From: Engraulis encrasicolus
Lineage: Eukaryota > Chordata > Actinopteri > Clupeiformes > Engraulidae
Direction: 5' to 3'
NCBI RefSeq assembly: GCF_034702125.1
Contig: NC_085875.1
Span: 49,932,007 to 49,996,006, forward strand
DNA length: 64,000 nt
Below the pieces are notes generated by a model. That model ran no database searches and was not told the origin of the DNA. It was given only the letters and a program-made list of their open reading frames with translations. Below are positions 1 through 13,191 of this stretch, one piece after another (position 1 is the first letter of the stretch; the number at the start of each line of letters is the position of its first letter). The position numbers were made by a program, and so were the translations under genes.

Positions 1-123
1 AGCGATTGCTGCTGGGAGGTGTGAACTCTTAATCTGGAAAATACAATGCTACTTTGTACAATCGTTCCGATCTGAAAGACAGCATGGAATCTACGTATGT
101 CTCAGAGAGAGCTCCCATGGAAG

Positions 124-425
124 GGCAGTCATGGGTAAGCGGTTAAGGCGTCAGACTTTTAGCCCAAAGGTTGCCAGTTTGACTCCCGACCCGCCAGGTT
201 GGTGGGGGGAGAGTAATTAGTGCTCTCCCCATCCTCCTCCATGACTGAGGTACTCTGAGCATGGTTCCGTCCAGCTACACTGCTCCCTTAAGACGCCATT
301 GAGGGCTGCCCCCTTGCACAGGTGAGGCATAAATGCAATTTCGTTGTGTATAGTCTTCACTTGTGTGCTGTGGAGTGCTGTGTCACAATGACAATGGGAG
401 TTGGAGTTTCCCAATTGGGCTTTCA
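124..425 (+). mobile_element. tRNA-derived SINE, copy 1
   Basis: The head looks like a tRNA with RNA polymerase III promoter boxes: an A-box-like GGGTAAGCGGTT at 134-145 and a B-box-like segment ending in TTTGACTCC at 174-186. The body runs through a proline-codon-like GC-rich middle to a tail ending near TTTCCCAATTGGGC. A second full-length copy lies at 38,532-38,850 and a split fragment at 28,232-29,458, so this is a dispersed family and not a tRNA gene. Family name is not assigned. The mutated B box (TTTGAC for TTCGAC) suggests this copy is inactive. Confidence 0.85.
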
Positions 426-436
426 GTCCACAATCG

Positions 437-1155
437 TTGGCCAATGACTGCAGTTTGTTAGAATAGATACAACTGACACGATTGGCTATCAGCTACGTGC
501 ACCAAATGGTAGACATTCGTAATGTAAACAGCCAATCGTAAACCACAATCGTAAACCACACACCCCCTACGGGATTTACAGTAGGCAGATCTCCAGACCT
601 TATCTCACTTGTGATTAGGTCTGGAGGTATTCAGTTAAGTGAACTCCCTTGATGTCCGAAATGCATGCCTCCACCTCCCTTGTCCCTCCCCTGTACAATT
701 TCTGAGGTCAGGACGGTAGCAGCATGGACTGCCCATCTTGCCTCCAATTGGGTACGGGGTCTGCCCATTGGTCCGACAGCCCATTAGTCTGACAGACAAT
801 AAGCCATACAGGAGCATCACGCAGCTACGTCTTTTCAGACAAAAATATGCCTTTACTGACGGTAGGGTTAGGAATTGTTTTGGTTTGGGCACAGTTGGGT
901 GATTCTCCAAATAAAGGTACACTTAATAATATTTCAAATATTTTGAAAATTAACTATACATAGTATATATACATATTACTTCATCATGGTTAACAAATTA
1001 ACAAATTAAAACGTTTTATATGTGATTGTAGCCATTTTGCCCGTGTCCTTAGGCCTGACCTTTGACCTTGTTAAACATAACGATAGAATTATAAATTAAT
1101 GTCAAATCCAATCAGAAACATCAATTTACATTCATTTAAGTAAACATGTATTGTA
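437..1155. other. Unassigned AT-rich DNA with a short hairpin
   Basis: I recognise no gene. The only clear structure is a 10-bp perfect inverted repeat, CTCCAGACCT at 591-600 and AGGTCTGGAG at 617-626, that would form a small stem-loop. Short direct repeats of AATCGTAAACCAC occur around 535-560. Confidence 0.4.
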
Positions 1156-1159
1156 TTAA

Positions 1160-1456
1160 AGGAACAGTCCACCGTGTTTCAACAGTAAAATTTGTTCTTC
1201 TCTGACCTGAGATGAGCTCCTCCTGACCTGTCTTGTCTTCAGACACGTCCCCAGTCAGCAAGCATTAGCATTAGCTTCGCTCAGCTTTGTCTACAGACAG
1301 CATGAGGTGCCTTAAGTTAGAAGTGACCAAATTGGAGTACTTTGACGCAGTGATACCTTCACTCCTAGTCTCCCACTCTCCCTTCGAAAGGACTAGGAGT
1401 GAAGGTATCAATACATCGAAGTCGAAGTACTCTGAATGTGTTACTACGCCTGTCAT
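1160..1456. mobile_element. Partial TTAA-class MITE with internal palindrome
   Basis: It starts AGGAACAGTCCACC directly after TTAA (1156-1159), resembling the ends of the TTAA-flanked element at 15,246. No matching right end was found, so it is one-ended or truncated. Near 1351-1408 an 18-bp perfect inverted repeat (ATACCTTCACTCCTAGTC and its complement) makes both strands look open in reading frame; this is not coding. Confidence 0.5.
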
Positions 1457-2130
1457 TACAGTGCCATTACTTTATCTAGGTAGGAAATCGCCATGTTTCA
1501 TTTTGTGCACAAGTTTTGGGTCAGTTTACTAGTCGTACAGGGATGTTTAAATAGGGAAGACGTGGAACAATTTGCTTATAGTAGAGCCAGGGCCTGATTA
1601 ACACTTTCTGAGGCCCGGGGCTAATTACCCGGATGGGGCCCTTCATATCATGTTCTGACGCATGACGTCACACAAACCCACTGACACATCAGCGTACACA
1701 GTAGGCCTACCAATCTATGACAGATACCGTTTAAAGTTAACTGGTGATATTATTTCTAGCCGTGGGCAAACATGAAAATCTTTAATCGCATTAACTCAAT
1801 GACTTTCTGTGATTAATCGCGATTAATCGCATAGCGTGCGAAACCCAAAAATAATAATAAATCATAAATAAAATAAATCATAAATAAAATTTTAAAAAAA
1901 ATTTAATTAATAAAATAAAATAATTAATAATAATTTGCATATGTACTGTGTAGATAACCTATGTAGGTCTAATATAATATTCCACAATGGAAATGTAGGC
2001 TATTTGCCAACCTATCAGTCTAAATGTAGTAGGCTATATGCCTATCCAATGTAGGCCTACTAATGAAACAAATTATTGCAAACAATATTACACTAAGGCT
2101 ATTTAAGATTGTAGGCTACTGAAACTGATA

Positions 2131-3749
<1,619 letters not shown>

Positions 3750-4024
3750 TATATGAGAAATTATAAACTCAAATTAGGATGGTATACATGGGCCTACAAG
3801 AAAAAAAAAAACTTGTCACTTAAAAAAACTATATGTTAAAATGGCTTGCCATAGGCGTGCGTCTGTGAGATATGTCCCGCCTTCTCTCACTGTCAAAGAC
3901 TCCCACCTTCTCTCTTATCTGTCGCTATTGTTAAGGTGTTTCAGCGACTAGAAACTAATTGACTGTCTGTTGGCATTGACAGCAATTACATCTTTCAAAA
4001 AAAATAACGTTGACATGACTAACA

Positions 4025-6193
4025 CAGGGTTCCCCCAGGATTGTTAAACCTAAATTCAATGCTTTTAAGACCTTTTTTAATGCATGCTCACATAAAATTT
4101 AATACTTTTATCGCACCCATTATTCCAATAATATTGAACGAAATTCAATTAAGAAAGTGCGTGTCAAATTCAAACCTCATTACTTCTTAAGAGATTACCT
4201 CTCTGTTTGGCACAAGAATGTACATTTATGGAAAATACAATTAAAACACATGCAAAGTTGCATTGTAGCATCTCAGATTTATTTACTTAAACACACCCCA
4301 GAATTGAATTCAAAAGCTGCTTCAAAAGCACTATTTATTTGTTAATTGCAGATTACCGACTTGCTGTGATGATCACCGATCAGCCAAACACAGAAAGAAT
4401 TGGAACATTTGCTGTTTTTTATAGGCTATTGACATTTTCTAGGATGAAGTAGACCAATCATAGGCCTAATCATAATTTGCACATGTACTGTAACCTATAT
4501 TCATACAGTAGGCCTATCTGTTTTTCAACATGTATTAGCCAATATAATGTAAACCTATCAGACTAAATTGGAGTAGACCATTATTATTGTTGTTGGGCCT
4601 AATAATTAGGCCTAATCGTTTTTCTTCACTCCATTATAATGACGTTCAAAAAGCATAATTGCCTACATTTAAATGTACCATTTACAATTTGAGCGTTAAA
4701 CTGACAATAACCCACTCATTTTTTGAGTCAACAAGTTATTGGTCATAGGGCTAGTTGTGCAAGTAATGATCCCCCTTAATGTAGTGTTTTACAGGTATTT
4801 GAGAATAGCACTGCCATAGTCGAATGGCCACAATAATGATTATCCGATAAGACCATGCATGCGTCCATGCTTGTTTACTATTTTTCACCATGCGCAATTC
4901 TGGGAAGTATGCATTATCTGGGCATGATTCAGTAAGGAAATGCGCCGTGAGCCCCCCTATTCATAGATGGGTCAGGTCTCCTGGTTTAGCAGCGCATCGA
5001 TTAAAACAAGATCAACTAAGTAGTCGTCTTTGTTCCGAACAGCAAGGGGAAATAGTTCAGAGACGGGATTTGATACGAGTCAAGTTTGCTACCAACAGGT
5101 ATAGCGTGCCCACGCGTTGGTGTGTGGAGTGCACTGTAGCCTAACCAGTGTGTGATTTAACCGCGGTTACGCGTCTGTGGTTATTATTGGCCACCTCAAA
5201 AATTCAATGCAAGATTTTAAAAAGAGGCTAAATGTTGCATGACGTCGCCTTGTTTTCTGCTAACGCTTTTAGGAGCTCCTCAAACAAGAGTGTGTTAATT
5301 AATGTCGGTGGTCGTTTGTGATACATCTACTAGTTGCGACCAATCGATAGGTCTGTCTCGCCAAGTAGCCTAATTGCGTTTGTAACACAGCTTTGTCATG
5401 AAATTGAAATGGCTACAAATGACAGCGGTGGATTTCTGATTGCTCCTTAAGTTTGCTTCACAACGTTCAATAGCCTTAAAAAGAATACCCCAAGAAAACC
5501 GGTAACACTCCACAACGTCAGTTCTCCACTGTTTGCATGAACACAATGAAATAAATATAAAGGGGGCGTGGCTTTGATCACAACCTGCTTCTCGAGTTCA
5601 ACTGGTGCTTGGACGGCACAAATAAAACTTTGCTGGTTAGTGGAAAAAATACTTGTGCGCTACGTCGAGGATAGATAATTGTTAATGCTACACTTCCCGT
5701 TGTCGCTGCAGCACTCAAGGTTTGTGCACGTGTTTACAGTGCAACGAATGGACGTTCTGTGCGTCATCTTCATTATGAAAAAAGCCCAGCGTAAACGTTT
5801 TCTTGCATAGTGTGCAGCACGCCTCGCGGTCATTCGGCACAGATTTTACCCAAAAGTATTTTGGATCCTGCAGCCACTTGGGGTTAAACCGGCACTTTCC
5901 CATTCTTCACCTCACCTCATCAAAAAATGGCGCCGCTGCACTCTACTGTAGATTTGTGTTTACAGTAGCATTCTACAACGAATCATGGGTATTGACGTTC
6001 TGTGCGTCATCTTCATTATGAAAAAAAAACTTCGTCCTTTAGGTTGCACACTGAAATGTTTTTTGAAAATGTAATGCCGCAGTGAAAAAAATTCCCGACT
6101 TTTAACAGCTAATTCAATGCTATTAATGCTCTTAATGCTGGATAACTAAATTCAATGCCTTTTTAATATTTTTAATAACCCGCGGGAACCCTG
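4025..6193 (-). mobile_element. Second nested hAT element (CAGGGTTCCC ends)
   Basis: The left end reads CAGGGTTCCC and the right end GGGAACCCTG, with imperfect inverted similarity continuing for about 60 bp (AAATTCAATGC words on both sides). A short duplication TAACAC overlaps both junctions. It lies within the older hAT at 1588. The inside is mostly AT-rich and non-coding, with one transposase-related remnant at 5715-5903. A ~70-bp piece around GACGTTCTGTGCGTCATC occurs twice (about 5750 and 5995), an internal duplication. Confidence 0.8.
5715..5903 (-). pseudogene. hAT-related N-terminal fragment with half BED finger
   Basis: A 62-codon open stretch starting MGKCRFNPKWLQDPKYFW and containing CTLCKKTFTLG. 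This matches, from memory, the N-terminus of fish hAT-derived proteins whose BED-type zinc finger starts with a C-x2-C pair. The expected distal histidine pair is not in proper register; the sequence diverges after FTLG. It is probably the 5' end of the transposase of the surrounding CAGGGTTCCC element, otherwise deleted. Confidence 0.55.
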
Positions 6194-6364
6194 TAACACT
6201 ATCTTAAATTCTGACGAAGTTGCCGATGTCGCGAAATCATAGCCTACCATGTTGATGCAGCCTACTATGCACGCGCCATGTAGATAGTTACCAAAACGTT
6301 GCGTGAGGAATGTAATATCTCGCGGTTCGCTTTTTGATCAGGGCTTTAGTAAGTCCGCGTGGCG

Positions 6365-6664
6365 TTATTGACCGCTGATAGACAGCCAGCACAACAGTAC
6401 CATTTTCATGCTGACCGCACAATAGACTAACCTTGCGAGCTGCAAAGGCGAGCCACATGCTGCTCGAGAGTTGCGCAAGGAGGACCAGAACTGTGTAGGC
6501 CTTCCGAAAAAATCTTTGCTGGTGGTAGCCGCTACAGCAGGCTGACTACTCCACAGGTTGGTTAATTTGGGTGTTTTCTGTAATAATTCTTTGGCTCTTT
6601 CCTTTTTTATTTCTACTAATTTTCGTTTTTTTGCTCCGCTCTCATGTTTCCTATGGCTCGACAT
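6365..6664 (-). pseudogene. hAT transposase N-terminal remnant (ZMYM-like)
   Basis: The reading frame opens MSSHRKHESGAKKRKLVEIKK and continues with KTPKLTNLW, a basic lead-in seen at the start of many hAT transposases of the zinc-finger-MYM/TTF type. The sequence loses resemblance after about residue 45. Its position beside the right terminus of the 1588-6792 element, reading inward, fits the gene of that element. No catalytic residues remain. Confidence 0.55.
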
Positions 6665-6829
6665 TTTCGCTCGTTTTCTTTTTTTTTTCTTATTTCATTT
6701 TTTGTCATTTGACATTCCGCGACCGGAGGCCCCCCCTAGCGGTGATGCCCGGGGCTGCAGCCCGTTCAGCCCATTCTTTAGAGACGGCCCTGAGTAGAGC
6801 GGCTACAGGAAAAATCGTGCAAATTATGA

Positions 6830-7640
6830 TACAAGCGTGAAATTCGGCAAGCATGTGCTCAAGACCCCTACGATCAAACCTACCTGATTGGCCACTTGAA
6901 ATGGTGGCCATTTTCCAAGATGGCCACCAAAAAAGACCCAAGAAATGGATTTATTGCATGGAATTGACCTAGAAAATTATGATACAAGTATGAAATTCAA
7001 CATATATGTGCTCAAGACCAATACGATCAAATATACCTGATTGGCCACTTGAAATGGCGGCCATTTTCCAAGATGGCCACCAAAAAAGACCCCAGAAAGT
7101 GATTTATTGCATAGGATTGACCTAGAAAAGTATGATACAGGCATGCAATTCAACATGTATGTGCTTAAGACCAATAAGATCAAATCTGTCTGATTTGCCA
7201 TTTGCAATGGCGGCCATTTTCCAAAATGGCCACCATGAAAAACTCTAAAAATGGATTTGTTGCACAGAATTGAGAAAGGAAATTATGATACAAGCACAAC
7301 CAAGAAATACATTTTAAGTGATTTTCCAGTTTAAATGACAGCGAATTTCCTAGATGGCCGCCAAAAAATACCATAGAAATGGATTTGGAAGCATCAATTT
7401 TGTCATGAATGTGCAAAAAAAAACAATACAATCAAATCTTCCTGACTTGCCACTTGAAATGGAAGCCATTTTATAATATGGCCGCTAAAAGACTGCATTT
7501 AGCCCAGAAGTGAGCAACAAAAGTTAAGATACAAGTATGTAATGTTGTGTGTTTGTGCTTAAGAGCAATATAATCAAATCCACTCATTTGAAAATGTAAT
7601 ATGGCAGCCATTTTTAAAGATGGCCATCAAAGAAGACACT
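6830..7640. repeat. ~150-bp tandem array, left arm of a foldback
   Basis: About five degenerate copies of a 150-154-bp unit; the marker GTGCTCAAGACC starts at 6855 and 7009, and GTGCTTAAGACC at 7161. Each unit has ATGGCGGCCATTTTCCAAGATGGCC, given here only in part as GGCCATTTTCCAAGATGGCC, plus TATGATACAAG. The same unit occurs in reverse orientation at 9170-10,050. Open reading frames here are by-products. Confidence 0.85.
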
Positions 7641-7764
7641 AGAATTTCATAAATTGCAATTAATCTAGCAGATCATGTGGCCCAAATCAATGTTAACATT
7701 CACTGTTTGAATTTCCAATGATTTCATCATAGAAGGAAACACAATCAAGCAAAAAGGCACATAA

Positions 7765-7981
7765 CTATAGGCTACCGAGGGTAACCCTAGCTCTCTGAGG
7801 CATATGAACCAGACATCTCACTATGGCGCCCGCGACCATTTGCTTTCAATCATGCCGTCAGGCCAACGAGCTGCACAATCTGAGGCAACTAACCTTTGAG
7901 CTTGTGGGTGAGTGTAGCAATCTGGTGAGATGTCTCGTTCATCTCCCTCAGAGAACCAGGGTTACCCTCGGTAACCTATAG
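7765..7981. repeat. 217-bp palindromic element
   Basis: The left end CTATAGGCTACCGAGGGTAA and the following 16 bases are mirrored at 7946-7981, ending CCTCGGTAACCTATAG. An inner inverted pair AGACATCTCACT/GTGAGATGTCT lies between. This could be a small foldback MITE or the end of a larger element continuing rightwards. Confidence 0.65.
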
Positions 7982-7989
7982 TTCTCTTT

Positions 7990-9165
7990 CTGTCGAATCA
8001 CTCGGCATCTCACTATGGGTATTGAAAAACTCTAGATTGCGTTGCCTTTACCTTAATGTGCAAGCAAAAGCTTGGCCGGAGCACAGACTATTCTCCTGCC
8101 GATGCCCAGAGCTGTTGAATGCGATGAGGCAGCGTCCATCAGCAGTGATGAGCGTCATGGCTCGCCCAATGAGCAGCCCGAGACGCAACAGCCGCTCAAG
8201 GGCCCAGGTTTTTTTTTCCGAACCCGGAGGGGGAAGAGAGGCTATAGGTACCAGGTGCAACAGGCAGTGTCCGGACATCCAATACCACGGAGAGCACGCA
8301 GTGGAGGGAACCCAGGGCACGGAAACCACCGTTTGGGTGTAACCGATGTGCAGGTGGAGCCCACAGAGGTGTAGCGAGGCCCCACATACCAAGTGGTATT
8401 CCCCAATGGCAAACCAGGCCTTGGCACAAGGGCGAATTTCCAGCATGTTCAGTACACAACACCCGCAGGTGCAACTGGAAGGCACCATGCCCAAGACCGC
8501 CAGGCAAGCTCGAGCTACCATGTGACCACGCTGGCAGAAAAGACCCAGTCATTCTCCAGCAGGGCCGTAGGTCCAAGTTGGGGACGGAGAACCCAGTAGC
8601 AACCACCACCACAGCGAGCTGGCCAAGCCAGCCCGATAGATACCTGTTTGAGGGCACACGCTATGGTTCCCAAAGTCCAAGGGGGACATCAAAGATGCAC
8701 TTCCCCTCGATCATGCATCCTGGTCGAGCAGGGGCCGGAGATACTTCATATGAGAACTATGGTCGCCCTACCCAGGGACAGCAATCCAGGCAGCACAATT
8801 GACACTCGCGCTCCTGCTGAGCGCATGAGACACACACAGTAAAGGGTGACCCACCCAAGGGAGACACGTGTAATGCGTCCTATTAAGAGAGGCGAGGATT
8901 CAGGTGGCCTTGACACGATCAGCCTTCTCACCCTCGGGTAGAGGACGCAACTGACTAGAGAAGTCACGTTCCACAGCCTCGGGGAGGAGGCTCTTATCTT
9001 TGAATGTTCCAGGCTGACAAGCCAAAGTCATTATGTGATAACTGGCATTATTAGCATGTCTTCACCATGCTATTTCTGTGTCATACTGTAAGTGGCTTAT
9101 GTGTCATTGCAGAACATTTTTAATATCTGTATCACTTCATCATCCATGCTAACATATTTAAGGAG
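7990..9165. other. GC-richer unassigned core between inverted arrays
   Basis: About 1.2 kb with open stretches in several frames on both strands (for example 8048-8521 minus and 8022-8342 plus). None has a recognisable domain and they overlap one another, as expected of GC-rich non-coding sequence. It may be the interior of a decayed retroelement. Confidence 0.35.
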
Positions 9166-9169
9166 AGGG

Positions 9170-10050
9170 AACAATTATTTCCACCAAATTTGCAATTTGC
9201 ACATATGAAATTTGCTGATTTCTAGGGTCTTTTTGGCCGCCATCTTGGAAAATGGCCGGCATTTTAAGTAGCAAATCAAGTAGATTTGAGTGTAGGCCTA
9301 TTGGTCTTAATCACAATAAATCATTTTCTAGGGTCTTTTTTGGCAGACATCTTGGAAAATGGCCGCCATTTCAAGTGACCAATCAGTTACATTTGATTGC
9401 ACTGGTCTTAAGCGCATATATATTGAATTTCATGCTTGTCTCATAATTTGCTAGGTCAATTCTATGCAATAAATCAATGTCTGGGGTCCTTTTGGCAGCC
9501 ATCTTGGAAAATGGCCGCCATTTCAAGTGGCCAATCAGGTAGATTTGATCGTATATGTCAGGGCTATTCAATTGGAGGCCCGAGGGCCACATGCGGCCCA
9601 GATGCAGTCCACATGCGGCCCAGACATGGCCCCCGGCTGTAGCAGTATACATATCAGTTTTGTTACTGCAGTACAACACATTATTTGCTTGTGAATCTTC
9701 TGCTTGTCTTATACATTCACATTCAATGTGGTTAAGTTTTAGGTTAGAGGAACATGTTTAAAATTTGTTTGTGGACTGCTGATTTTAAGTGTCATTTCAG
9801 AGGTCGTGATGTCTGAAAATGTGTGGCCCGACTGCAGTTCTTGGTTTCGAAATGTGGCCCAGATGAAATTCTAATTGAATAGCCCTGGTATATGTCTTAA
9901 ACACATCCATGTTGAATTTCATGCTTGTATCATAATTTTCTAGGTCATTTCTATGCAATAAATCAATTTCTGGAGCCTTTTTTGGCGGCCATCTTGGAAA
10001 ATGGCCGCCATTTCAAGTGGCCAATCAGGTAGATTTGATTGTATTTTCCC
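9170..10050. repeat. ~150-bp tandem array, right (inverted) arm
   Basis: Four or five units in reverse orientation to 6830-7640, each with GGCCATCTTGGAAAATGGCC followed by GCCATTTCAAGTGGCC and TTTGATTG. A 329-bp hAT MITE interrupts one unit at 9559. The two arrays together look like the arms of one large foldback element. Confidence 0.85.
9559..9887. mobile_element. hAT MITE, 329 bp
   Basis: Ends CAGGGCTATTCAATT and AATTGAATAGCCCTG form a 15-bp perfect inverted repeat. A perfect 8-bp duplication GTATATGT flanks them (9551-9558 and 9888-9895). There is no coding sequence. Removing it restores a continuous array unit. Confidence 0.95.
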
Positions 10051-10079
10051 CGCCGTCAGCCTAGCCAAAACAGTTTTTG

Positions 10080-10245
10080 GGGGACTATTCTTCATTCACG
10101 ATCCAGTTTGCAAAAGAGAAAATGACTTTACAATTGAGCTTTTGCAAAACGTTGTAATATAATGCTGTTGTCAGCGATGTCATCATGGCGTATTACTTCC
10201 TGTTACGAGGCCACAAGCACAAGTGGAGGACGCAAGGTCGCATAA
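10080..10245. mobile_element. Partial MITE related to 19,661-19,939
   Basis: The reverse complement matches the 19.7-kb MITE over its TIR (GCGACCTTGC...CTCCACTTG) and over the adjacent CATGATGACATCGCTGACAA segment. Only about half the element is present. The rest of 10,050-10,632 shows nothing I recognise. Confidence 0.7.
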
Positions 10246-10691
10246 TAGAACGCAGCCGTGTGTCTGAAAGAAGTAGGGAACAAGCCGCTGCGCCCCATGT
10301 TTACAAGCGAAAGCACAGTTCCACGGATGGCAATGCTGATAGAAACGCAAATGCATGTTCGTGGTGGAGTTGAACAATTCCCGCGTGTGAAGCCAGGTAT
10401 GAAAGTAACCTAACACAGGACTAAGCCTAGTAACACCACCAAATCCATTTAGGGAGGTACAAGTTTTGTTCCTTGTCACAAGACTTAGCCTAAAAATTCT
10501 TTCATGATCTCTCATGGACATTTCCAAGTTGTTTGCAAAAACAATTTCTCAGAGCTAGAGGGACTCATTACTGAGTTAAGAAATTAAGCTTCTTCTTCAT
10601 CACCTTCTTCCTCTGTCTTTTGCCTTTGCAGTCAGTGTTGGCAAAAGAAAATCAGCCAAAGTTGCTATGGGCTTGCTGAAAAGTCGCTACA

Positions 10692-10719
10692 TGACGTCAT
10701 GACGTTACGTATGACGTCA
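10692..10719. promoter_or_regulatory. Paired CRE octamers in MITE copy 1
   Basis: Two perfect TGACGTCA palindromes at 10,692-10,699 and 10,712-10,719, separated by a TTACGT half-site-like spacer. TGACGTCA is the consensus site for CREB/ATF bZIP factors. Whether the site is used is unknown. Confidence 0.6.
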
Positions 10720-13191
10720 CAATGTCACGCACGGCGCACTGATCTACAGAAAACGTGCCCACATGCCTTCGTCCACAGTACAAATCGGCGGTGCTACCTA
10801 CTTTTTGGAGATCAGATCTAATCTGCAGTCCTGCTTAACCGTGGGAAACGCTTCTGACAGCAGCGCAGAGTCAGAATTATGTGGGAAAACTATTAATTTG
10901 TCACTGAAAATGCACGTTTTAAAAAGTCACCAGATGCACCAAAAAGGCGCTAGGAGAGTTTTTTGTCGCCAGTGCCCGGGATTCACTGCGGTCTGTGCGG
11001 CCAGCCTGCTAGTGCTCATTTAAATTTGTCATACCAGTATGCATATCCCAAGGAGCCGTTGTGGTAGCTTTTGTGATACGCACCGGATTCTCATGCCCCC
11101 TGTATCTGCTTGTAGGGTAGACCGAGTTAAGTTAAGTGAAGGGTACAGTTGAGGTAAATCAAATATACCGGTGTAACAACAAGACTCTGATCTAATTCCA
11201 AAGTGTAGGCATAACATAAATGATAGTCCCAAAACATTTGGTGACCATATCGAAAATTGTGTAATCTCGGTTTATGTTGACAATCGGTTGCTGCCATATC
11301 TTTGTCCCATATCGCTTGCCGTAGACTCATACGAGCAGATGTACGCATGAGAATTCCTGTGCGTATCACAAAAGCTGCCACACCGTAGTAGTGCATCATG
11401 TGTCACGTCTGTCTCTAGTGCAGGTGGATATGTCAGAAAAAAGAGGTTTAGGAACATTTCATATAGATTTTTCCAAATTGTGTTTTTTATCAACTACAAA
11501 CCCCATAGTCTTCAAATCCACCTGTTTCCATTTTTTCCCGAAGTGGAAACGCCCAAAATCCAAGATGGCGGATATGCAGTCAGATTCTAACACAATTGAA
11601 TGTAATGGAAGGAAACATGTCATATACATTTTTGGAATTGGTGTTTTTTAGCATCTCTTGGACCCCCTGAATACAAAACTACCTGATTCTATTTCCCCCC
11701 TTCATTTTTAGAACCAAAATCCAAGATGGCTGACATAACATATAGCAAAAATGACATGTTTGGTGTTTTGAGGTCTCTAAAGTCAGTGTCTTTTTCTTGT
11801 ATTTTTAATATTCTTGATGTATACAGGTCCGTTCAGTCAGTCATTACATGAACTTTTTCAAAAATCATCTAAAATTCATAAAAATTCAACATGACATCTA
11901 TAAAACGATTGCGTACCTCTCTATATGGCCAGCTGATGTGTCTCATCCCAAATCTGAGCTGGCCCCTTTGATAATTTGTGTTTTATATTTCTAGGACCCC
12001 CTATGAAAACAAAACAATCTGTTTCCAATTTTTAGAAGCAAAATCCAAGATGGTCAACATTGTAGCAAAATATGAACATTTGGTATTTTCAGGTTTATTA
12101 AGCTATTGTGTTATTTTGTACGCCTATTGGTAATATTTTGATAGGCACATAACTGTCATTACATTACATGTTTCGTCGCGTAGGAAGAGCATCTGGAATT
12201 TGGGGTGACACACTGTAAATCTTGTGCGCACATGTCGGCTAGCAATTGGCTAGTTGTAAAAAGTTGGCCTGTTGACTCCAACTAAACTCTCTAGACTGAT
12301 CAGAAAGTAAAAGAAAATCCTATTAATTCATTTCATAGAACAACTGTAAAAAAAAAAAAAAAAAGAATGGGCAAGAGGACCACCTTCATGATGTGCAGCA
12401 TCATTGAGGGAGCCAGTTTCTTTTCATTTTTATGTCAATTATTTTCATAAAAGATTCACACTCGTGCCACTTATACAGATCCTCATGATGCCAAAGGTCT
12501 CACAAAGGTCAGTGTATGATAGTGTGGCAATCAGCAGTCAGCGCACCTGCCAATCTTGCACCTGAAACACAGAGGACAGACCAAGGAACCAGCAGGGAGG
12601 ACAGCCAAGCCCCCTTGAGTCATGACATATGGTAGTACTTTGGGTTTGGGTTCAAATAACAGAAGGCCTTGGTTCCAAGTCGTGTGAGCCCACTCTCCTC
12701 TTCTTAACTACACATGGCTTCAGAATTGGGATGACTTGCTGTGAGGCCAACATAGGCATGCCAACCGGATGAGCCACAACAGACCCACAGAAACGTGATC
12801 TCAATTGATGCTACTGATAGGTGAAGCATAATATTAGACACCATGGATGATATAGGCCTAAGTAAGTTGGGAATTATATGAGGGACGTTCAGAGCGTGTG
12901 AAGCACATGAGTGGGCTTACCGTAGGGAAGACCATATCAGGGTATGACCCATCACTACAGTTGAGGATATTTTCTGACTGTCATGCCAGAGAGCCCAGTT
13001 CTATGAGCAGAGAGCATGGCAAGATTGTTGGCATTGGAGGAATGCAACATCCCGGATAGAACATACGGTTTCACAGCCTTCAGATAAGCTGAGGCCGACC
13101 TTGAAGCAACTTTGTAGCCCTTTGCCTCAATATAGGCAGCCAATCCAGTGAATGTGCATATTACTGTACAGGTAGCACTGCATGATAAGTA

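Noticed and set aside
134..190. tRNA gene
   Set aside because: A and B boxes belong to a SINE head; the same sequence continues into a non-tRNA body in three places.
1271..1532. Facing open frames on both strands with nearly the same peptide
   Set aside because: Caused by the 18-bp perfect palindrome inside a MITE.
8048..8657. 150-codon minus-strand proteins
   Set aside because: Two overlapping frames with no domain and composition expected from GC-rich non-coding DNA.
6830..10050. CRISPR-like array because of regular spacing
   Set aside because: Units are ~150 bp and degenerate throughout, with no short conserved repeats and unique spacers; vertebrate context.
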